Assembly (NCBI GenBank): GCA_026225945.1
Contig: JAMJFZ010001797.1
Coordinates: forward strand, 3,434,501-3,498,500
Direction: 5' to 3'
DNA length: 64,000 bases
Source: Cricetomys ansorgei
Taxonomy: Eukaryota > Chordata > Mammalia > Rodentia > Nesomyidae
Part shown: piece after piece, positions 9,440-20,800 of the stretch
How positions within the stretch are numbered: position 1 is the first letter of the stretch
Layout of the letters: the number at the start of each line of letters is the position of its first letter
Translations under genes and position numbers: made by a program
Notes under the pieces: generated by a model
What the model saw: the letters and a program-made list of their open reading frames with translations, nothing else
Told to the model about the DNA's origin: nothing
Databases searched by the model: none

Positions 9440-10175
9440 GAATTACTCAGACTAGGCAGTCTGTTTCTTCTGAGTGTATTCGATACTTGTTATGCACTTT
9501 CAGTATTGCCTGCTTATTGAGTACACCCATTCAAACACACACACACCATGAAATTCTGCCGGTGTAGGGATCCTGACCCGTTTGCCTTATTGTGCCAGAG
9601 GAAGTTGTTAATTAAAAAAATGTTATGGTTATAAGCATTAAATAAATTCATTTGTTAAAAAATATGCTTTGTAGGTATTTTGTGCTTTAATGATGTTACC
9701 AGCTATAATTAAAATTATATGTAATACAGGGGAATTTGCTGACTTACTAGTTTAGAGCTGAGAGGAAAAGAAAGTAATCAGGAAAAGCTAAGGTGAAGTT
9801 TGGCTCAGCAGGTACTGCTGGCGGAGGTAGGAACAGCACGGGTAAGATACCGAAAGGGATTTTTTTCATTATGGCCCTTTTAAAAATAGCTTTGTTGCCT
9901 TTAGTGTTCTTCTTTTTTAAAAAGTGTATTTCCATGAAGCATGTAAAACATTTGGTGGTGAGGAGAGTATGTTGGTAGAATTGGGAAGTAAATTTACCAC
10001 GGGCCTTTTGACCTTTTCAAACCACTGCGATTGATAACATGAGCCTCCTAATCCAGAAATGGCCAAAGATGTTTGTCACCTGCAGGGTCATGCAGACAAC
10101 TCAACACCCAGGACTCCTGGCAGAGGGGCATCACCATGGACATTAACCTTGGCTAACAGGCAAGAGTCTTTCTGA
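9440..10175. other. Unique DNA, nothing recognised
   Basis: Mostly AT-rich, with a short ACAC run at 9534-9548. Small open frames on both strands lack recognisable motifs. Confidence 0.45.
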
Positions 10176-10397
10176 AAAGGTTTATTTATTTTATGTGCAC
10201 GAGTGTTTTGCCTCCATGTATGTATGTGCACAGTGTGAGAGCCTGGTGCCCTGCCCTCAGAGGCAAGAAGCTGGCATCAGATGCTCTGGAACTGGAGTTA
10301 CATTTGGTTGTGAGCCACCACGTGGGTGGTGAGAACTGAACCTGGGCCCTCTGGAAGCAGGGCCAGTGCTCTTAGCCTCTGAGCTATGGCCCCCGCC
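10176..10397 (-). mobile_element. B3 SINE
   Basis: The reversed body is well kept: tttatttattttatgtgcac, gtgttttgcctccatgtatg, gatgctctggaactggagtt, ggttgtgagccaccacgtgg, gaactgaacctgggccctct and gtgctcttagcctctgagct. Confidence 0.9.
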
Positions 10398-11600
10398 TCA
10401 GACTGGAGACCTATTCTGACATGTGCCAGCTGCCCCCTTCTTCGTTCCCTCTCTGTGTAATCTGTTAAGGCTATGTCTGTTCGTCCGGTGAGTTCCCCTC
10501 AACATCACCATCTTTGGAAAGCCTCCCCAGACCCAGCTTATCAATTTCTCCTTTGTGTCTGTTAAGGAACTCATCACAGTCTCTAAATGATCGAGTCTCA
10601 GAGAAGGCATGTGTTTTCTGTCCGAGTCCTCCTCCAGTGTTTATGAGGATACCTTTACCAACCATGCTTCACTTTATGGAAAGCACCACGTCTCATGGCC
10701 GCTAAGGCTACCCTCATGTGCATATCTGTGGAACCTGCAAACACATATCATGCCTTAGGCCTGGCGAGTAGAACCATCTCACCATCCCCTCACAAAACTT
10801 GTTAGGGGGCGAGAAATTTGCCAGGGCAGAGGACACCGCATTGCCAGTTGGATACCTTCCATACAGTAGAGAGTAATACAGACTGGATTAAAAAATAATA
10901 CAGCATGAAAGACTCAAATTACATATAATGCACTGTGGCCTATGGCAGAAATTGTCTGTACAGTCTGATGGAATTCGTGAGGCTGGCTCTTCTGGAAGGC
11001 ATTCGTAAAAGCGCGCTTAGTGATTTTAATATCTTAACACTTAAATAGTTGTTTTAAAGACACCAGCCGTCTGATGGCAGCGAGGTGACCTGAATGTTTC
11101 AAATACTCCCTTCAAGTTTTACTCTCCAATAAACACAGCACCCAGCGTTTCTTTTAGGATTTCACATTTTAAAATGCCTTTTGATCTCACTTTCTCATTT
11201 AAACTTTACCACAGTAAGTTGGTGTGCAATAACTATTTCCATGTCTTCGCTGCAGAAATGGATGCTTGATTAAATAATTTGCGTAAGGCATTAGAGATGC
11301 CTGCAGCACAGTCCTCGGGTTAAGAGTAAACTGAGCCAAATCCAACTACATCACACACAAGGTGCCAGTTCTACCCTAAAGAGAAAAGCTTCTGTCAAAC
11401 CAGCTCCCATCTTACAGCATTTTTCTTAGTCATAAATATCACAGTAGAATATACCAATGGAGTTTTGCACTGTCACACGTTAAAAAACTGGAGACATGTG
11501 AAATATTTAAAATGAAAGGAATCTGTATTCCGGAAATTTTTACCTGAATAAAAAAATAAAGGAAATTACTAATATCACATAGTTCTTTCTGTGAAGCGAA
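10398..11600. other. Mostly unique DNA; possible MIR relic at 11190-11345
   Basis: Near 11220-11345 the order 'aactatttccatgtcttcgc', 'gcagaaatggatgcttgatt', 'ataatttgcgtaaggca' weakly resembles a MIR read in reverse (cattttacagatgagg..taacttgcc). Nothing else is recognised. Confidence 0.35.
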
Positions 11601-11892
11601 ATCTACTAAATAGAATTGCTGCTAATAAGTGACCTCTGGAATAAAAAGCCGGAAATGGATGCACGCAGGACCAGTCAACTGGTCTCTGATTATGAAAAAT
11701 GAAGGAAACTAAATGGAAAAGGAAAGCTTTCCTAACAGATGTTTCCAGAACAAATGGATGCCCATACGGAAACAACAGTCCAGCCAGACCTCGTACCTTT
11801 CACATAAGTGACTAAGGAAGAATTGTAAACTTAAAAAACAAAACAGATCTTCAAGTGCTCCTAGAAGAAAACTTAGAAAGTCTAGGTAGCTT

Positions 11893-12086
11893 TGGTTTGT
11901 GGTTGACTTCTGTCAATTTGACACAAACCAAGACACATCTGGGAAGAGGAAATCTTAACTGAGAAAACGCCTCCCTCAGACTGGCCTGTAGGGAAGCCTC
12001 TGGGGGCACTCTCTTGACTGGTGATCGGTGTGGGAGGGTCCGGCCCATTGTGGGTGGTGCCATCTCTGAGCAGGTCATGTAGAATA
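11893..12086 (+). mobile_element. LTR-like mid-repeat, 5' part
   Basis: cttctgtcaatttgacac, gacacatctgggaagaggaa, ctgagaaaacgcctccctca, gggtccggcccattgtgggt and ggtgccatctctgagcaggt match the family of 8699-9300. It stops after the 'gcaggt' block and lies inside the L1 fossil. Confidence 0.65.
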
Positions 12087-12959
12087 TGTGTCTGATGTAG
12101 ATCTGGTATTCAAAATGGACACTTAAAACTCAACATGAAGAACAAAATCAGCTAAAATGGTCCAAAACTGTAAACAAATTTTCAAGGAAGATATAGGGAC
12201 CACTAAGCAAATACATTGATTAATGGCATCAGTCATTATGGAATTACAAACTGAAACAGACGCCATTGCATGCCTATTAGAACGACTAAGATCTAGTTCA
12301 CAGCTCTACTGCTGAAGACTTGGAACAAGCAGAAAGATGAGCCAGTGCTCATTGGAATATGAAGTACTGCAGCCATGCCGTTCTTAAAAACTAAGCATAT
12401 TCAACAGAGTCCTGTGATTGCCCTCCTTGGTATTAATGACAGAGAAGGCTGCCTGCACATTAGTAATGAGGGAAATGTAAATGGAAACCACTCGAGATCC
12501 CACCTCACGCCCTCCATGATAGTTATTTAAAAAAGAGAGGACGCCAAAGATGCAAGTGTAAGTAAATATATGAAGGCATCGGAACCTTGTGTTCTGTTTG
12601 TTGGAATATAAGATGGGTGTTCACCACCCGAAACCAGTATGGTGGGTTTCAAAAAAGGGAGAACCCGAACTGTCATGTTTCAGATGCTCCACTTCCAGGG
12701 TTGTGCACCTGGGAACTGACACCAGAGACAAGTCCAGCAGGGAGCATGCTCAGATTCACAGTAACTGTAGTGGCTGGACGGCTGGAGGATGAGTGAACAA
12801 ATGATGTAACAAATCCATAGAGTGGGTCTATTTATTCAGCCTTAGGAAAGAAAGAAATTATACTGTGCTGTGGCAAAGAAGACTCTTGAAGGCATTTTGT
12901 TAAGTAAGACAGGCAGTATAAATAAATCTTAAAAACAAAACCAAACAAAACGGGGGTGG

Positions 12960-13172
12960 GGGGTGCTGGAGAGGTGGCTCAGCAGCTCTTTCAGAGGACC
13001 CAGAATTCACATGGGGGCTCACAACCGTCTGTAACTCCAGGTCCAGGAATTACAATTCTAGTTCCAGTTCTGACGCCCTCTTCTGGCCTCCATAGGTACT
13101 ACATCCACACGGTACACGTACATATATTCAGGCAAAACACTCACATGCGTCAAATAAAAAAATTATTTAAAT
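12960..13172 (+). mobile_element. B3 SINE
   Basis: gtgctggagaggtggctcag, then a shortened head, ggggctcacaaccgtctgta, acgccctcttctggcctcca, gtacatatattcaggcaaaa and tcaaataaaaaaattatt. The head lacks the 'ttaagagcactggctgct' segment, so it carries an internal deletion. It is inserted in the L1 fossil. Confidence 0.85.
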
Positions 13173-13551
13173 TTTAGCCAGTCATAAAAAGAAAATTACT
13201 GCATTATGATGTGTCTAGTTATGTGAGTACCTAGAGACGTCAAATTCATAGTTGCCAGGGGCGCAGATGACAAACAGTAATGTAGTTTCAGTTCGGAAGT
13301 GTGAAAGTTTCTGGAGTTCCTGGTGGTGACGGATACCTAACACTGTGAATGTCTTGGGGCTGCTGGATCACACACTTATAAGTAGATAAAAAATAAAATC
13401 TTTTATTCATATTTTAGTACAACGAATACTAAAGTTACAAAAATACAACGGAAAATGCCCAGATTCATATATTAAAATAAAAATTAAATGTTTTATGGAT
13501 GGAGAAGCAGTTGACACAGGCATCAAGCCTCTGTGTTAAGAAAAGAACTAG

Positions 13552-13718
13552 TTGGGGCTGGAGAGATTGGCTCAGCAGTTAAGAGCACTGACTCCTCCTC
13601 CAGAGGACCCTGGTTCAATTCCCAGCACCCACGTGACAACTTACAGCTGTATGTAACTCCAGTTCTAAGGAATCTGACACCCTCACATAGACATATGAAA
13701 ATAAAACACCAATATATT

Positions 13719-13751
<33 letters not shown>

Positions 13752-13755
13752 ATAT
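13552..13755 (+). mobile_element. B3 SINE ending in a (TG)n tract
   Basis: The head is intact: ggggctggagagattggctc, agcagttaagagcactgact, aggaccctggttcaattccc. The body has gtatgtaactccagttct and gaatctgacaccctcacata. The usual tail is replaced by a TG microsatellite (about 13717-13755). Confidence 0.9.
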
Positions 13756-13829
13756 AATTTTTTAAAGAATTGCTTGATATGACAAAGGAATCCAAACTCA
13801 AGTTTTCCTATTGCAGAATCACCTCTCCT

Positions 13830-14510
13830 GAGCTGCTCTGATTCGTGGCTTTCTTTAAATCCCCAGGATGCCCCTGGGGCCCTGTGTCTGTATAGCCAAA
13901 GCCCTTTCCTGGATGCACTTGACATTCTTGTTAAAACAAAAAGACCTTAGAAGAGTTGGAGATGGCTAATCTTCCAACAAAAATATTAGCGGGTTCCCAG
14001 TTCTCTGTCCTGAGTTCTGTGCAGCTGGCAAATATTCCCAGATATGCTGACATAGTTTGACAGCTGGAATAGGTGTCTTGACCATTGGATTCATCTTTTC
14101 CCATCATAATTCCTTGCTAAACCAGGTGTCCAGAATTATGAGGTTGTTTTGGGGGGCGGGGAGGACAGTAGGTTTAAGCCCTGGATATGTGACTCCTGGA
14201 GCCTGCACTGCCCCCTGGAGGCCAGCCTCTCTTACCAGCCCCCATTCTCCCTTGAGTAAGAGCTTTCTGGCATTAGTTCTCACTCGAAACTCCTGACAAA
14301 TGTCCGGGATAATGACGTGCAGCGGTGGTGTTCTGCAACTCCCTCTGGCCAGTTTTCTCAGAGCTTCGCTTATGTTCCTCATAGTTAAAACTTTGAAGCC
14401 TAAAGACCTGATGTGATTATTCCCAGATTTACTGTGGGAATTGAGTTCTGTGAAACCTTCCACGTCTTAGGGGCCAGGCACCATGTATTTCTTTCCATCT
14501 ACTGCCTGGA
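13830..14510. other. Unique DNA, no gene supported
   Basis: Moderate GC and no recognised repeat. A 119-codon reverse frame (14104-14463) has no recognisable domain or flanking splice logic. The CTCF-like site at 14204-14224 is the only regulatory candidate. Confidence 0.45.
14204..14224 (-). promoter_or_regulatory. CTCF-like core motif
   Basis: The minus strand reads TGGCCTCCAGGGGGCAGTGC. Its core CCTCCAGGGGGCAGT differs from CCASYAGRKGGCRSY at one base. It lies in non-repetitive DNA, which makes it the best of the CTCF-like candidates here. Confidence 0.45.
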
Positions 14511-14610
14511 GCCCTACCATCATCCTGAGAGATGGAAAAGATTAGCTTCATTTTGAAGACTAAGAGACTAACACTCAAATTGGCAACAGTTTTAACTCCT
14601 AGTTCATCTT
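14511..14610 (-). mobile_element. Possible MIR SINE relic
   Basis: ttcattttgaagactaagag, actaacactcaaattggcaa resembles the reversed MIR pattern 'cattttacagatgaggaaactgaggc..agaggttaag'. The similarity is weak and short. Confidence 0.3.
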
Positions 14611-14716
14611 TGTCCTTGTCTGTGATCATTCACGGATCCTGATCATAGTTGGCTCTTAGGTGTTCCTTGAGGATCTCAACTCCAGATCAGCACTCAGAAC
14701 CTCCCTCTGTCTACAC

Positions 14717-14885
14717 CGATGCTTCTCGGAGTCTGACATGCATGGATCACAGCCGAAGGTCTTAAAGTGCAGGTCGTGACTCGCTAGACCTGCGATGGAG
14801 TCCAGGGTCTGCATTTCCAACAGGCCAGATGTTGCCGCATAGCGGACCCCTGGACCGCAGTGTAGGAAGCAAGGTTCTGAAGCTG
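14717..14885 (+). mobile_element. hAT-Charlie MITE of the MER5/MER20/MER58 type
   Basis: ccgatgcttctcggagtctg looks like a decayed 'cagtggttctcaaagtgtg' end. gggtctgcatttccaacagg, ccagatgttgc, gcggacccctggaccgcagt and gtaggaagcaaggttctgaa match the internal and right-end pattern of these mammal-wide elements. The exact subfamily is unclear. Confidence 0.55.
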
Positions 14886-15122
14886 TGCTGCCCAGTGTGG
14901 AATCCTCTACAGTGCAGGGCTGTTAAGCATGTGAAATGAATAGCCTCAATTGCTTTAAGCATAAATTGCACGCCAGATTTTGACGCCTTAGCCTAAATAA
15001 AAGGATACAAAATATAATCTTAATGTTGATTGCATGCTGAAATGATAGTTTGGATTTATGGGGTTGGAAAAAACATATTTTAAAAAGTTGTTTTACAACA
15101 CCCGTGCCAGGCCGTCTCCCTT

Positions 15123-15327
15123 CTGCCTCCTGTGTGCCCATCAGCTGTGAGCTCTCAACTACTGCTCCACTGCCATGCCTGGCTTCCTGCCGGCCACCGT
15201 GCTCCCCACTGTGATGAGCATGGACTTACCCCAGAAACTTGTAAACAAGCCCCAATTAAATGCTATCTTCTATAAGTTGCCTGGGTCATGGTGTCCTGTC
15301 ACAGCAAAAGAAAAGTAACTAAGACAA
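15123..15327 (+). mobile_element. Rodent MaLR-type LTR, 3' part
   Basis: gctccactgccatgcctggc, ttcctgccggccaccgtgct, aaacttgtaaacaagcccca, attaaatgctatcttctata and gtcatggtgtcctgtcacag lead to an end at actaagaca. This is the same family as the longer copy at 31434-31786. Confidence 0.7.
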
Positions 15328-15402
15328 ATATGTTCAGTCATCGCATGAGTTGGTTTCTAAAAAATACATTTTGAAAAATAAACTTCAGGGAGTCTACGAC
15401 AG

Positions 15403-15762
15403 TGTTCTAGTTTGCTTTTCTGTTGTTACGATAAACATCAAAAACCAAAAGCAACGTGTGGAGGAAAGAGTTTGTTTGACTTACGCTTCCACACCATAAT
15501 CCGCCGAGAGAAGTCAGGACAGGAACTCAAGGAAGGAGCCTAGAGTCAGGAACCGTGGAGGAATGCTGCTTTCTGGCCTGATCCTTAGGGCTTGCTCAGC
15601 CAGCTTTCTGATACAGTGCAGGACCACGTGCTCAGGGAGCTGTGTCTCCTCTATCAGTCAGCAGCTGAGACAGTTGACCACGGGCATGACCACAGACCAG
15701 ACTGACCTGAGCAATCCCTCATTGTGGTGACTTTCCAGGTGACCCTGGGCTGTGTCAAGTTG
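15403..15762 (-). mobile_element. LTR-like mid-repeat, near full length
   Basis: Reversed copy: ttctgttgttacgataaaca, aaaaccaaaagcaacgtgtg, gaggaaagagtttgtttgac, gaagtcaggacaggaactca, agtgcaggaccacgtgctca and ggctgtgtcaagttgg. An A-run follows. Confidence 0.7.
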
Positions 15763-15779
15763 GAAAAAAAAAAAGGAGT

Positions 15780-16879
15780 TTTACACACATGCTTTCCCCT
15801 TGTGGAGTGATTGAGAAGACTTAGATAAACACGTATAATTCACACTGTATTTTTCTTTAACAGCGCTTTTCTAGCAAACCTTTCTGAATCTTCTCTACCC
15901 ATTCATCATTCCAGAAGCATCACCTGGATTGATAAAGGTCTCTTATTGAGAACTTGCCTGTGTAGGGAGCACCTGAAAACCCACACTTTCCCATTCCTGG
16001 TTGTGTGTAGATGAGTCTATAGAAAAGTGTCTCTCACCTGATAGATCCTCAGTGATGAGCGTCATATAATTTTGAGCCCTAGACATCTTTTCTGGTCTTG
16101 TGTACCTCGAAGTATTTAGCACAGTGCTTTTAAAATGAGGCCCTAGATTAAGGTCCAGGTCAAGTCCCACCAACCTCAGTGCATCCTCGTGGTAGCTCTC
16201 CAGTGTCTGAACCTCTGTCCTCTCTGCTAAGGGAATTCTCGGTAACTCAATCAAAATACAATTAAGAAGCCAAACCACTGAGCAGAAGCTGTCATCCAGT
16301 GCATTCCAAAAAGAGATTTGGGGATTATCCGCACCAGTGGTTTCCTCTGTTAGGGTAATTAAAAGTTGATTGAAAGAGAACTGCTTACAAATAAAGATAA
16401 GGGGTTCTCCTTCAGCACCACTGTGGACACTGACCTGAGAAAGTCCTTGGCTAGGAAGTAAGGAGTCCAAGAGAGTGTCTTGCTCATTTTCAATCTGAAT
16501 TCAGGGATCACGGCCTCCACTTCCTGATACATCTGCACTCACTCATCCATTGGCTCATCTGTTCTCCATCCTCACAGCCTCTGAGGCCTTCACGTTTATG
16601 GGTATATACCCTGGGAACCTCTAATCATGCAGATATCAACAACCCTGAAATCCGAAGCAGATCCCAGATGCAAGGGCCAGCGTCATACCACTCCTGTGTT
16701 AAACACCAGTGTCCAGATCGCTCTCTTTCCCGCTTTGATGGTTTGCTCTACTTCTCCAGCCAATCATTTATGTGTAGGTATCTACCTGTGAAGGATTTCA
16801 AAGGGGCTTTAGCCACTCAGTCCTGATGTTATTTTGAGGACTTACAGTGTTTGCAACCTGCAATTGAAAAATAGCTCCT
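15780..16879. other. Unique DNA, no gene supported
   Basis: No repeat is recognised. A 175-codon reverse frame (15943-16470) is the main open frame. It has no recognisable domain and no splice or promoter context that I can defend. Confidence 0.4.
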
Positions 16880-17088
16880 GGTAAACTGGAAAGATGGCTC
16901 AGCGGTTAAGAGTGCTGGCTGCTCTTGCAAAGAAGCTGGACTCCGTTCCCAGTACCCCCACAGTAGCTCACAACTGTCTGTAATTCCTGTACCAGGGGGA
17001 GTCTGACGCCCCCTTCTGGCTTCCACAGGCACTGCATGCACATGGTGCTCAGACATACATATAAAAACTTTAAGCAAAGCAGTATTAT
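16880..17088 (+). mobile_element. B3 SINE
   Basis: gaaagatggctcagcggtta, agagtgctggctgctcttgc, cccacagtagctcacaactg, gtctgacgcccccttctggc and a short A-rich end. Its 'gcccccttctggc' segment gives a CTCF-like core on the minus strand. Confidence 0.9.
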
Positions 17089-17118
17089 TATATTAGCAAT
17101 GATAGCACGTATTCACAC

Positions 17119-17163
17119 TTGCTTAGCATGTGTGAAGCCCTGAGTTCAATGCCCAGCATTGGA
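17119..17163 (+). mobile_element. ID-like SINE fragment
   Basis: cttgcttagcatgtgtgaag, ccctgagttcaatgcccagc: the second half of an ID/tRNA-derived element with a recognisable B box (gagttcaatgc). Confidence 0.55.
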
Positions 17164-17164
17164 A

Positions 17165-18800
17165 ATAAAATTAACATATCGCAGTTAACATTTTTACATT
17201 CTGATAAAGTTTGGAATTTTGTGTTTATTTCATTTTGAAGGCACTGCTGGCTCCTATGGGTTCTGTTCTCCCTGGTGACTGTTGTGTGTGCTTTCATGTT
17301 ATGTCCAAGAGTTGCATTTTGAAGCAAGGGCAGGTAAGTAGTCAGCCCTTTGTCTCCAGAGACTCAGGCCTGTCACTGTCACACACCTGCCTACCTTGTC
17401 ATGTGGACAAGAAGATCTAGTTAATAAAGATTAGCTGGAGTCACAATTCACAATTTTTATTAAATAAAAAACTTCTCCATTGGAATGTCACCTTACGTAT
17501 GAGGTGAAAATGAAATGCTAATTTGGAAACTTATTTACAATTCAAAATATGTGTATGTGCCTGTGCTGTGTGCAGATGTTCCAGCTTTAGATGGGGCCAT
17601 TGTCCCCACTGCAATTCAGGTTCCTTTGTTGCCCACAGGCTGTTCAGTAAAGTGTCCTCATTAGAATGATCCCTGTGCCTGGAGAAGCTGCGCATGACAG
17701 GAGAGGGCTTTTCATTTAAAAGTCTCATTTCACGGCTAACATTCTAACAAATTTAGCACTTCCTGTCTCCTGAGAAAAATAATCTCTTTGATACCCCAGT
17801 GTGATCGCATCTTCAGAGAAAAATGCTTCCTTTCCCTTTTCGAGACCACACATGGCTGCGCTCTGGGAGCACCCTGCAGCCGGGCTCCACACACGACAGC
17901 CAGTAATCTAGTGATGACAATGGAACCAGACAAAATTAATTTCTTTCCCTAAGGTATATGGGAATTGTTAAAGAAGCATGAAGATCTACTATTTGGACAG
18001 CTTCAAGTTCTGACTGACCGAGGAGACTAACGTTACAGTGATGTTTCTCCATTACCTAAGTCCTTTCGGTATGCATTTTATATGACTTGTGTATTGTATA
18101 GTCACGTTATGCTGACAGCATAACTGGCTGTATGTGGGACTGTATGCGGCAATTACAGAGCTGTCCACGGCTTGCCTTTTTTTTTGGCAACGTGGATTTG
18201 CCGTATACAAAGCTGAAATGGAGCACTTAATTTGCCATCTATGTTTGAGGTTAATACTTAACAGAACTAGCAGATTTGGGTTAAAAAGTAACAAAACGAA
18301 AGCAACAAAGGCAAATGGCTTGGTACTTCCATTAGCTTTGAGATCAGTGAATATAGAATCTTGCTTTAAAAGCTTCATTTTAGTTCTTTGTACATCTGAT
18401 CAAGGCATTCCTTCTTTTAGGAAGGGAGCTCATTAGACTCAAGATCTAAGCAAACTTCGGCAGGCCACACAGTTGTCAGAGTCACACAGTGATGAACAGT
18501 TATGGGAGGAAAACACTCCTCAGGGGAACTGCCTGCAAGCTGCACAGGGAGCTCCAGGGAGGCAGTCGTCACCCATGCGGATGGACTTTTTAGTTACGGA
18601 GCAGCTTTTGAATCAGGCGTGTTCCTGGAAATGACCTCAGTCAAGCCTCAGGAAGTAACCCCCAACAGACCAACTGGTTCACTTAGCTAGACCTCAGTGA
18701 AATTCTATCTTTGGTGTGTTATTAGTGTACTTTTGGGAAGGAATAGGCATGCGTTCATGTTCTCCTATGGAGGGTCATGCAATGCACGCGAACCAAGTCC
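17165..18800. other. Unique DNA, nothing recognised
   Basis: There is no clear repeat in this stretch. Frames of about 100 codons overlap on both strands near 18052-18436 without recognisable motifs. Confidence 0.45.
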
Positions 18801-18802
18801 TC

Positions 18803-18858
18803 TTTAGTAGTTAGTAGTCTAATTAGTAGTCTAGTTAGTAATCTAGTTAGTATTCAGG
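18803..18858. repeat. 12-bp tandem repeat, about 4.5 copies
   Basis: The unit is ttagtagtctag with small changes (ttagtagtctaa, ttagtaatctag, ttagtattcagg). It sits just upstream of the B3 at 18876. Confidence 0.85.
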
Positions 18859-18875
18859 TAATAACAGATTGTTCT

Positions 18876-19082
18876 AGGGGCTGGAGAGATGGCTCAGCAG
18901 TTAAGAGCACTGGCTGCTCTTGCAAAGGACCCAGGTTTGATTCCCAGGACCCGTATGGTAGCTCATCACCATCTGTAACACCAGTTCCAGAGGATCTGAC
19001 GCCCTCCTCTGGCCTCCGTGGGAACTGCACACATGTTCTGTACATACTCACATACACATAAAATTAAAATTAATCTTTTCAA
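18876..19082 (+). mobile_element. B3 SINE, well preserved
   Basis: aggggctggagagatggctc, agcagttaagagcactggct, ccaggtttgattcccaggac, agctcatcaccatctgtaac, gatctgacgccctcctctgg and a cataaaattaaaattaatct end. Confidence 0.95.
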
Positions 19083-19338
19083 AAGAGAATAATCCCCATC
19101 CTTATGTACTACCACTCTGTTCTCTGTGTCTGGGAATGTATTTGTCTAGTTACCTCTTAAGAGTGGAGTCATAGCATTTGCCTGTTGGGGCTAACTTGTC
19201 TGATTAATGTTTTCAGCTGTCAGAAAAGCTGTACTATCCCCTTGTGTGGACACATCACTCTGTTTATCCTCTCACCTCAGTAGACACTTGAGTTGCTTCT
19301 GTCTTCACTGTAACTAGTGCCTCTGTGAACACGGGAAT
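19083..19338. other. Unique DNA, possible L1 3'UTR relic
   Basis: gtactaccactctgttctctgtgtctgggaatgt-like text vaguely resembles old L1 UTR sequence, but I cannot support an assignment. Confidence 0.25.
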
Positions 19339-19660
19339 GTTGGTTACTTTCCTATTGCTGTGATCAAACACCACCATCAAGGTAGCTTACAGAAGAAGCA
19401 TGTATTCGGGCATGTGATTACAGAGGATTAGAGTCCATGATGGCAGAAAAGAGGCATGGCTGCTGGAGTAGGAAACACGAGACTCACATCTTAAACCACA
19501 GGCATCAACAGAGAGCAAGCTGGGAATGGCCTGGGCCTCCAAAACCCCAAGGACTGCCTCCACCACCAGACCTCCTAAACCCACCCAGACAGCCCCCAAC
19601 TGGGGACCAAGTTACTAAACAAGTGAGCTTCTGGGGGACATTCTCACTTAAACCATCACA
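19339..19660 (-). mobile_element. Rodent MaLR-type LTR
   Basis: Plus-strand ends are TGTTGGTTACTTTCC and AACCATCACA, giving TG..CA. On the minus strand it reads tgatggtttaagtgagaatg, tcccccagaagctcacttg, aacttggtccccagttgggg and aatcctctgtaatcacatgc. The flanks gggaa and gtgga match at three of five bases. Confidence 0.65.
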
Positions 19661-19983
19661 GTGGATATATAAACACATGTCTGACTCTCTACTTTCACAT
19701 CTTAGGAGAATATTCTCAGAATGTGGGATTGATGGGTCACGGTTATATTATCTTTAGTTCCCCGGGGAACTGCCATGTCCTTCCAGGACTCCCTTTTAAT
19801 CCTGACATTTACTAATGGCATCATGTCATTCTGCTTCATATGTCTGTTCTTCAGAGATAGGTGTGAAACGAGTTTAAGTGTAGACATATATATTGGGGTT
19901 GTAGATACTTTATGATTGGTGGAAAAGCAAAGTGTGTGACATTTGGGTAAATGACGTACATTAACACCATTTAAGAAGTTGGG
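19661..19983. other. Unique DNA, nothing recognised
   Basis: No repeat or coding signal that I can support. Confidence 0.45.
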
Positions 19984-20180
19984 GGCAAGCCAGGCAGTAG
20001 TGGCACATGCCTTTAGTCCCAGCACTTGAGAGGCAGAGGCAGGAGAATCTCTGTGAGTTCAAGGCCAGCCTGTCTACAGAGTGAGTTCCAGGACAGCCAG
20101 AGTTACAACAGAGAAATCCTGTCTCAAAAAACCACCACCACCACCACCACCACAACAACAACAACAACAACAACAAACAA
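19984..20180 (+). mobile_element. B1 SINE with (CCA)n/(CAA)n tail
   Basis: Near-complete B1: caagccaggcagtagtggca, gtcccagcacttgagaggca, gagttcaaggccagcctgtc, cagagtgagttccaggacag and aatcctgtctcaaaaaacc. The A-tail has become two adjoining microsatellites, CCA (about 20130-20149) and CAA (about 20150-20178). Confidence 0.95.
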
Positions 20181-20621
20181 TGGTATCCCATGAGACTCAG
20201 ATATGCAGCTCATCTAGAGAACACACCAACTGTTTCAACCCGCTGACCACCCTTAGACGTCTCAGTGGCAACACACCATTTTAGATAAACCTATTATGAG
20301 TTGAAAGTAAAATGGATCACTAGGCTCAAAGGGTTGTTTAAAAGAGACAATTTGAATAACGAGAGCAGAGTTTAAAATCTTCTGCATTATAAAAGAAAAC
20401 ATTGATACATAGAAGGTCACCCTTACTCAAAATCTTTCTAAAAGTATAGTAAAAATCTACCCAACGTAGACAGCGTGTATAGGTGGATGGAATCGGCGTT
20501 GGATGATGACGTACTGTGCTGACAGCTCCACACCCTGAATGAAGGGCAGGTCACTGGGGAGTGATGAATCAGCAAACCAGGGAACTGCTGTGTGAGCATA
20601 GAATGGTCGGAGAGTGGTCGG
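20181..20621. other. Unique DNA, nothing recognised
   Basis: AT-rich, with no recognised repeat. Confidence 0.45.
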
Positions 20622-20800
20622 AACAGGGCTGGAGAGAGGGCTCAGAGGTTAAGAGTGCAGGCTGCTCTTCCAGAGGCCTGGGTTCAGTTCCCAGCAACAA
20701 CAATCATCTGGAATCCAGTTCCAGGGGACCTAACACCATCTTTTGGCCTCTGCGTGCAGGTGGTCATGTGGTGCACACACACACATGCAGGCGAATATTC
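20622..20800 (+). mobile_element. B3 SINE
   Basis: cagggctggagagagggctc, agaggttaagagtgcaggct, cctgggttcagttcccagca, ggaatccagttccaggggac, tttggcctctgcgtgcagg and a cacacacacacatgc tail. Confidence 0.9.

Larger units (their letters stand above)
11600..13430 (+). pseudogene. Fossil L1 (LINE-1) ORF2 3' end and 3'UTR
   Basis: Collinear short matches to mammalian L1 appear in order: ggaccagtcaactggtctct, gctcctagaagaaaacttag, gcatcagtcattatggaatt, gcatgcctattagaacgact, then 'tatttattcagcct' and catagttgccaggggcgcag. Near 13300-13380 comes ctggtggtgacggatacctaacactgtgaatg-like 3'UTR text. No open frame remains. The fossil is interrupted by an LTR-like repeat (about 11893-12086) and a B3 (about 12960-13172). 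It is an ancient L1 type, not a recent rodent L1. Confidence 0.65.

Noticed and set aside
15943..16470. 175-codon minus-strand frame
   Set aside because: No recognised motif, no splice framing and no repeat coding origin.
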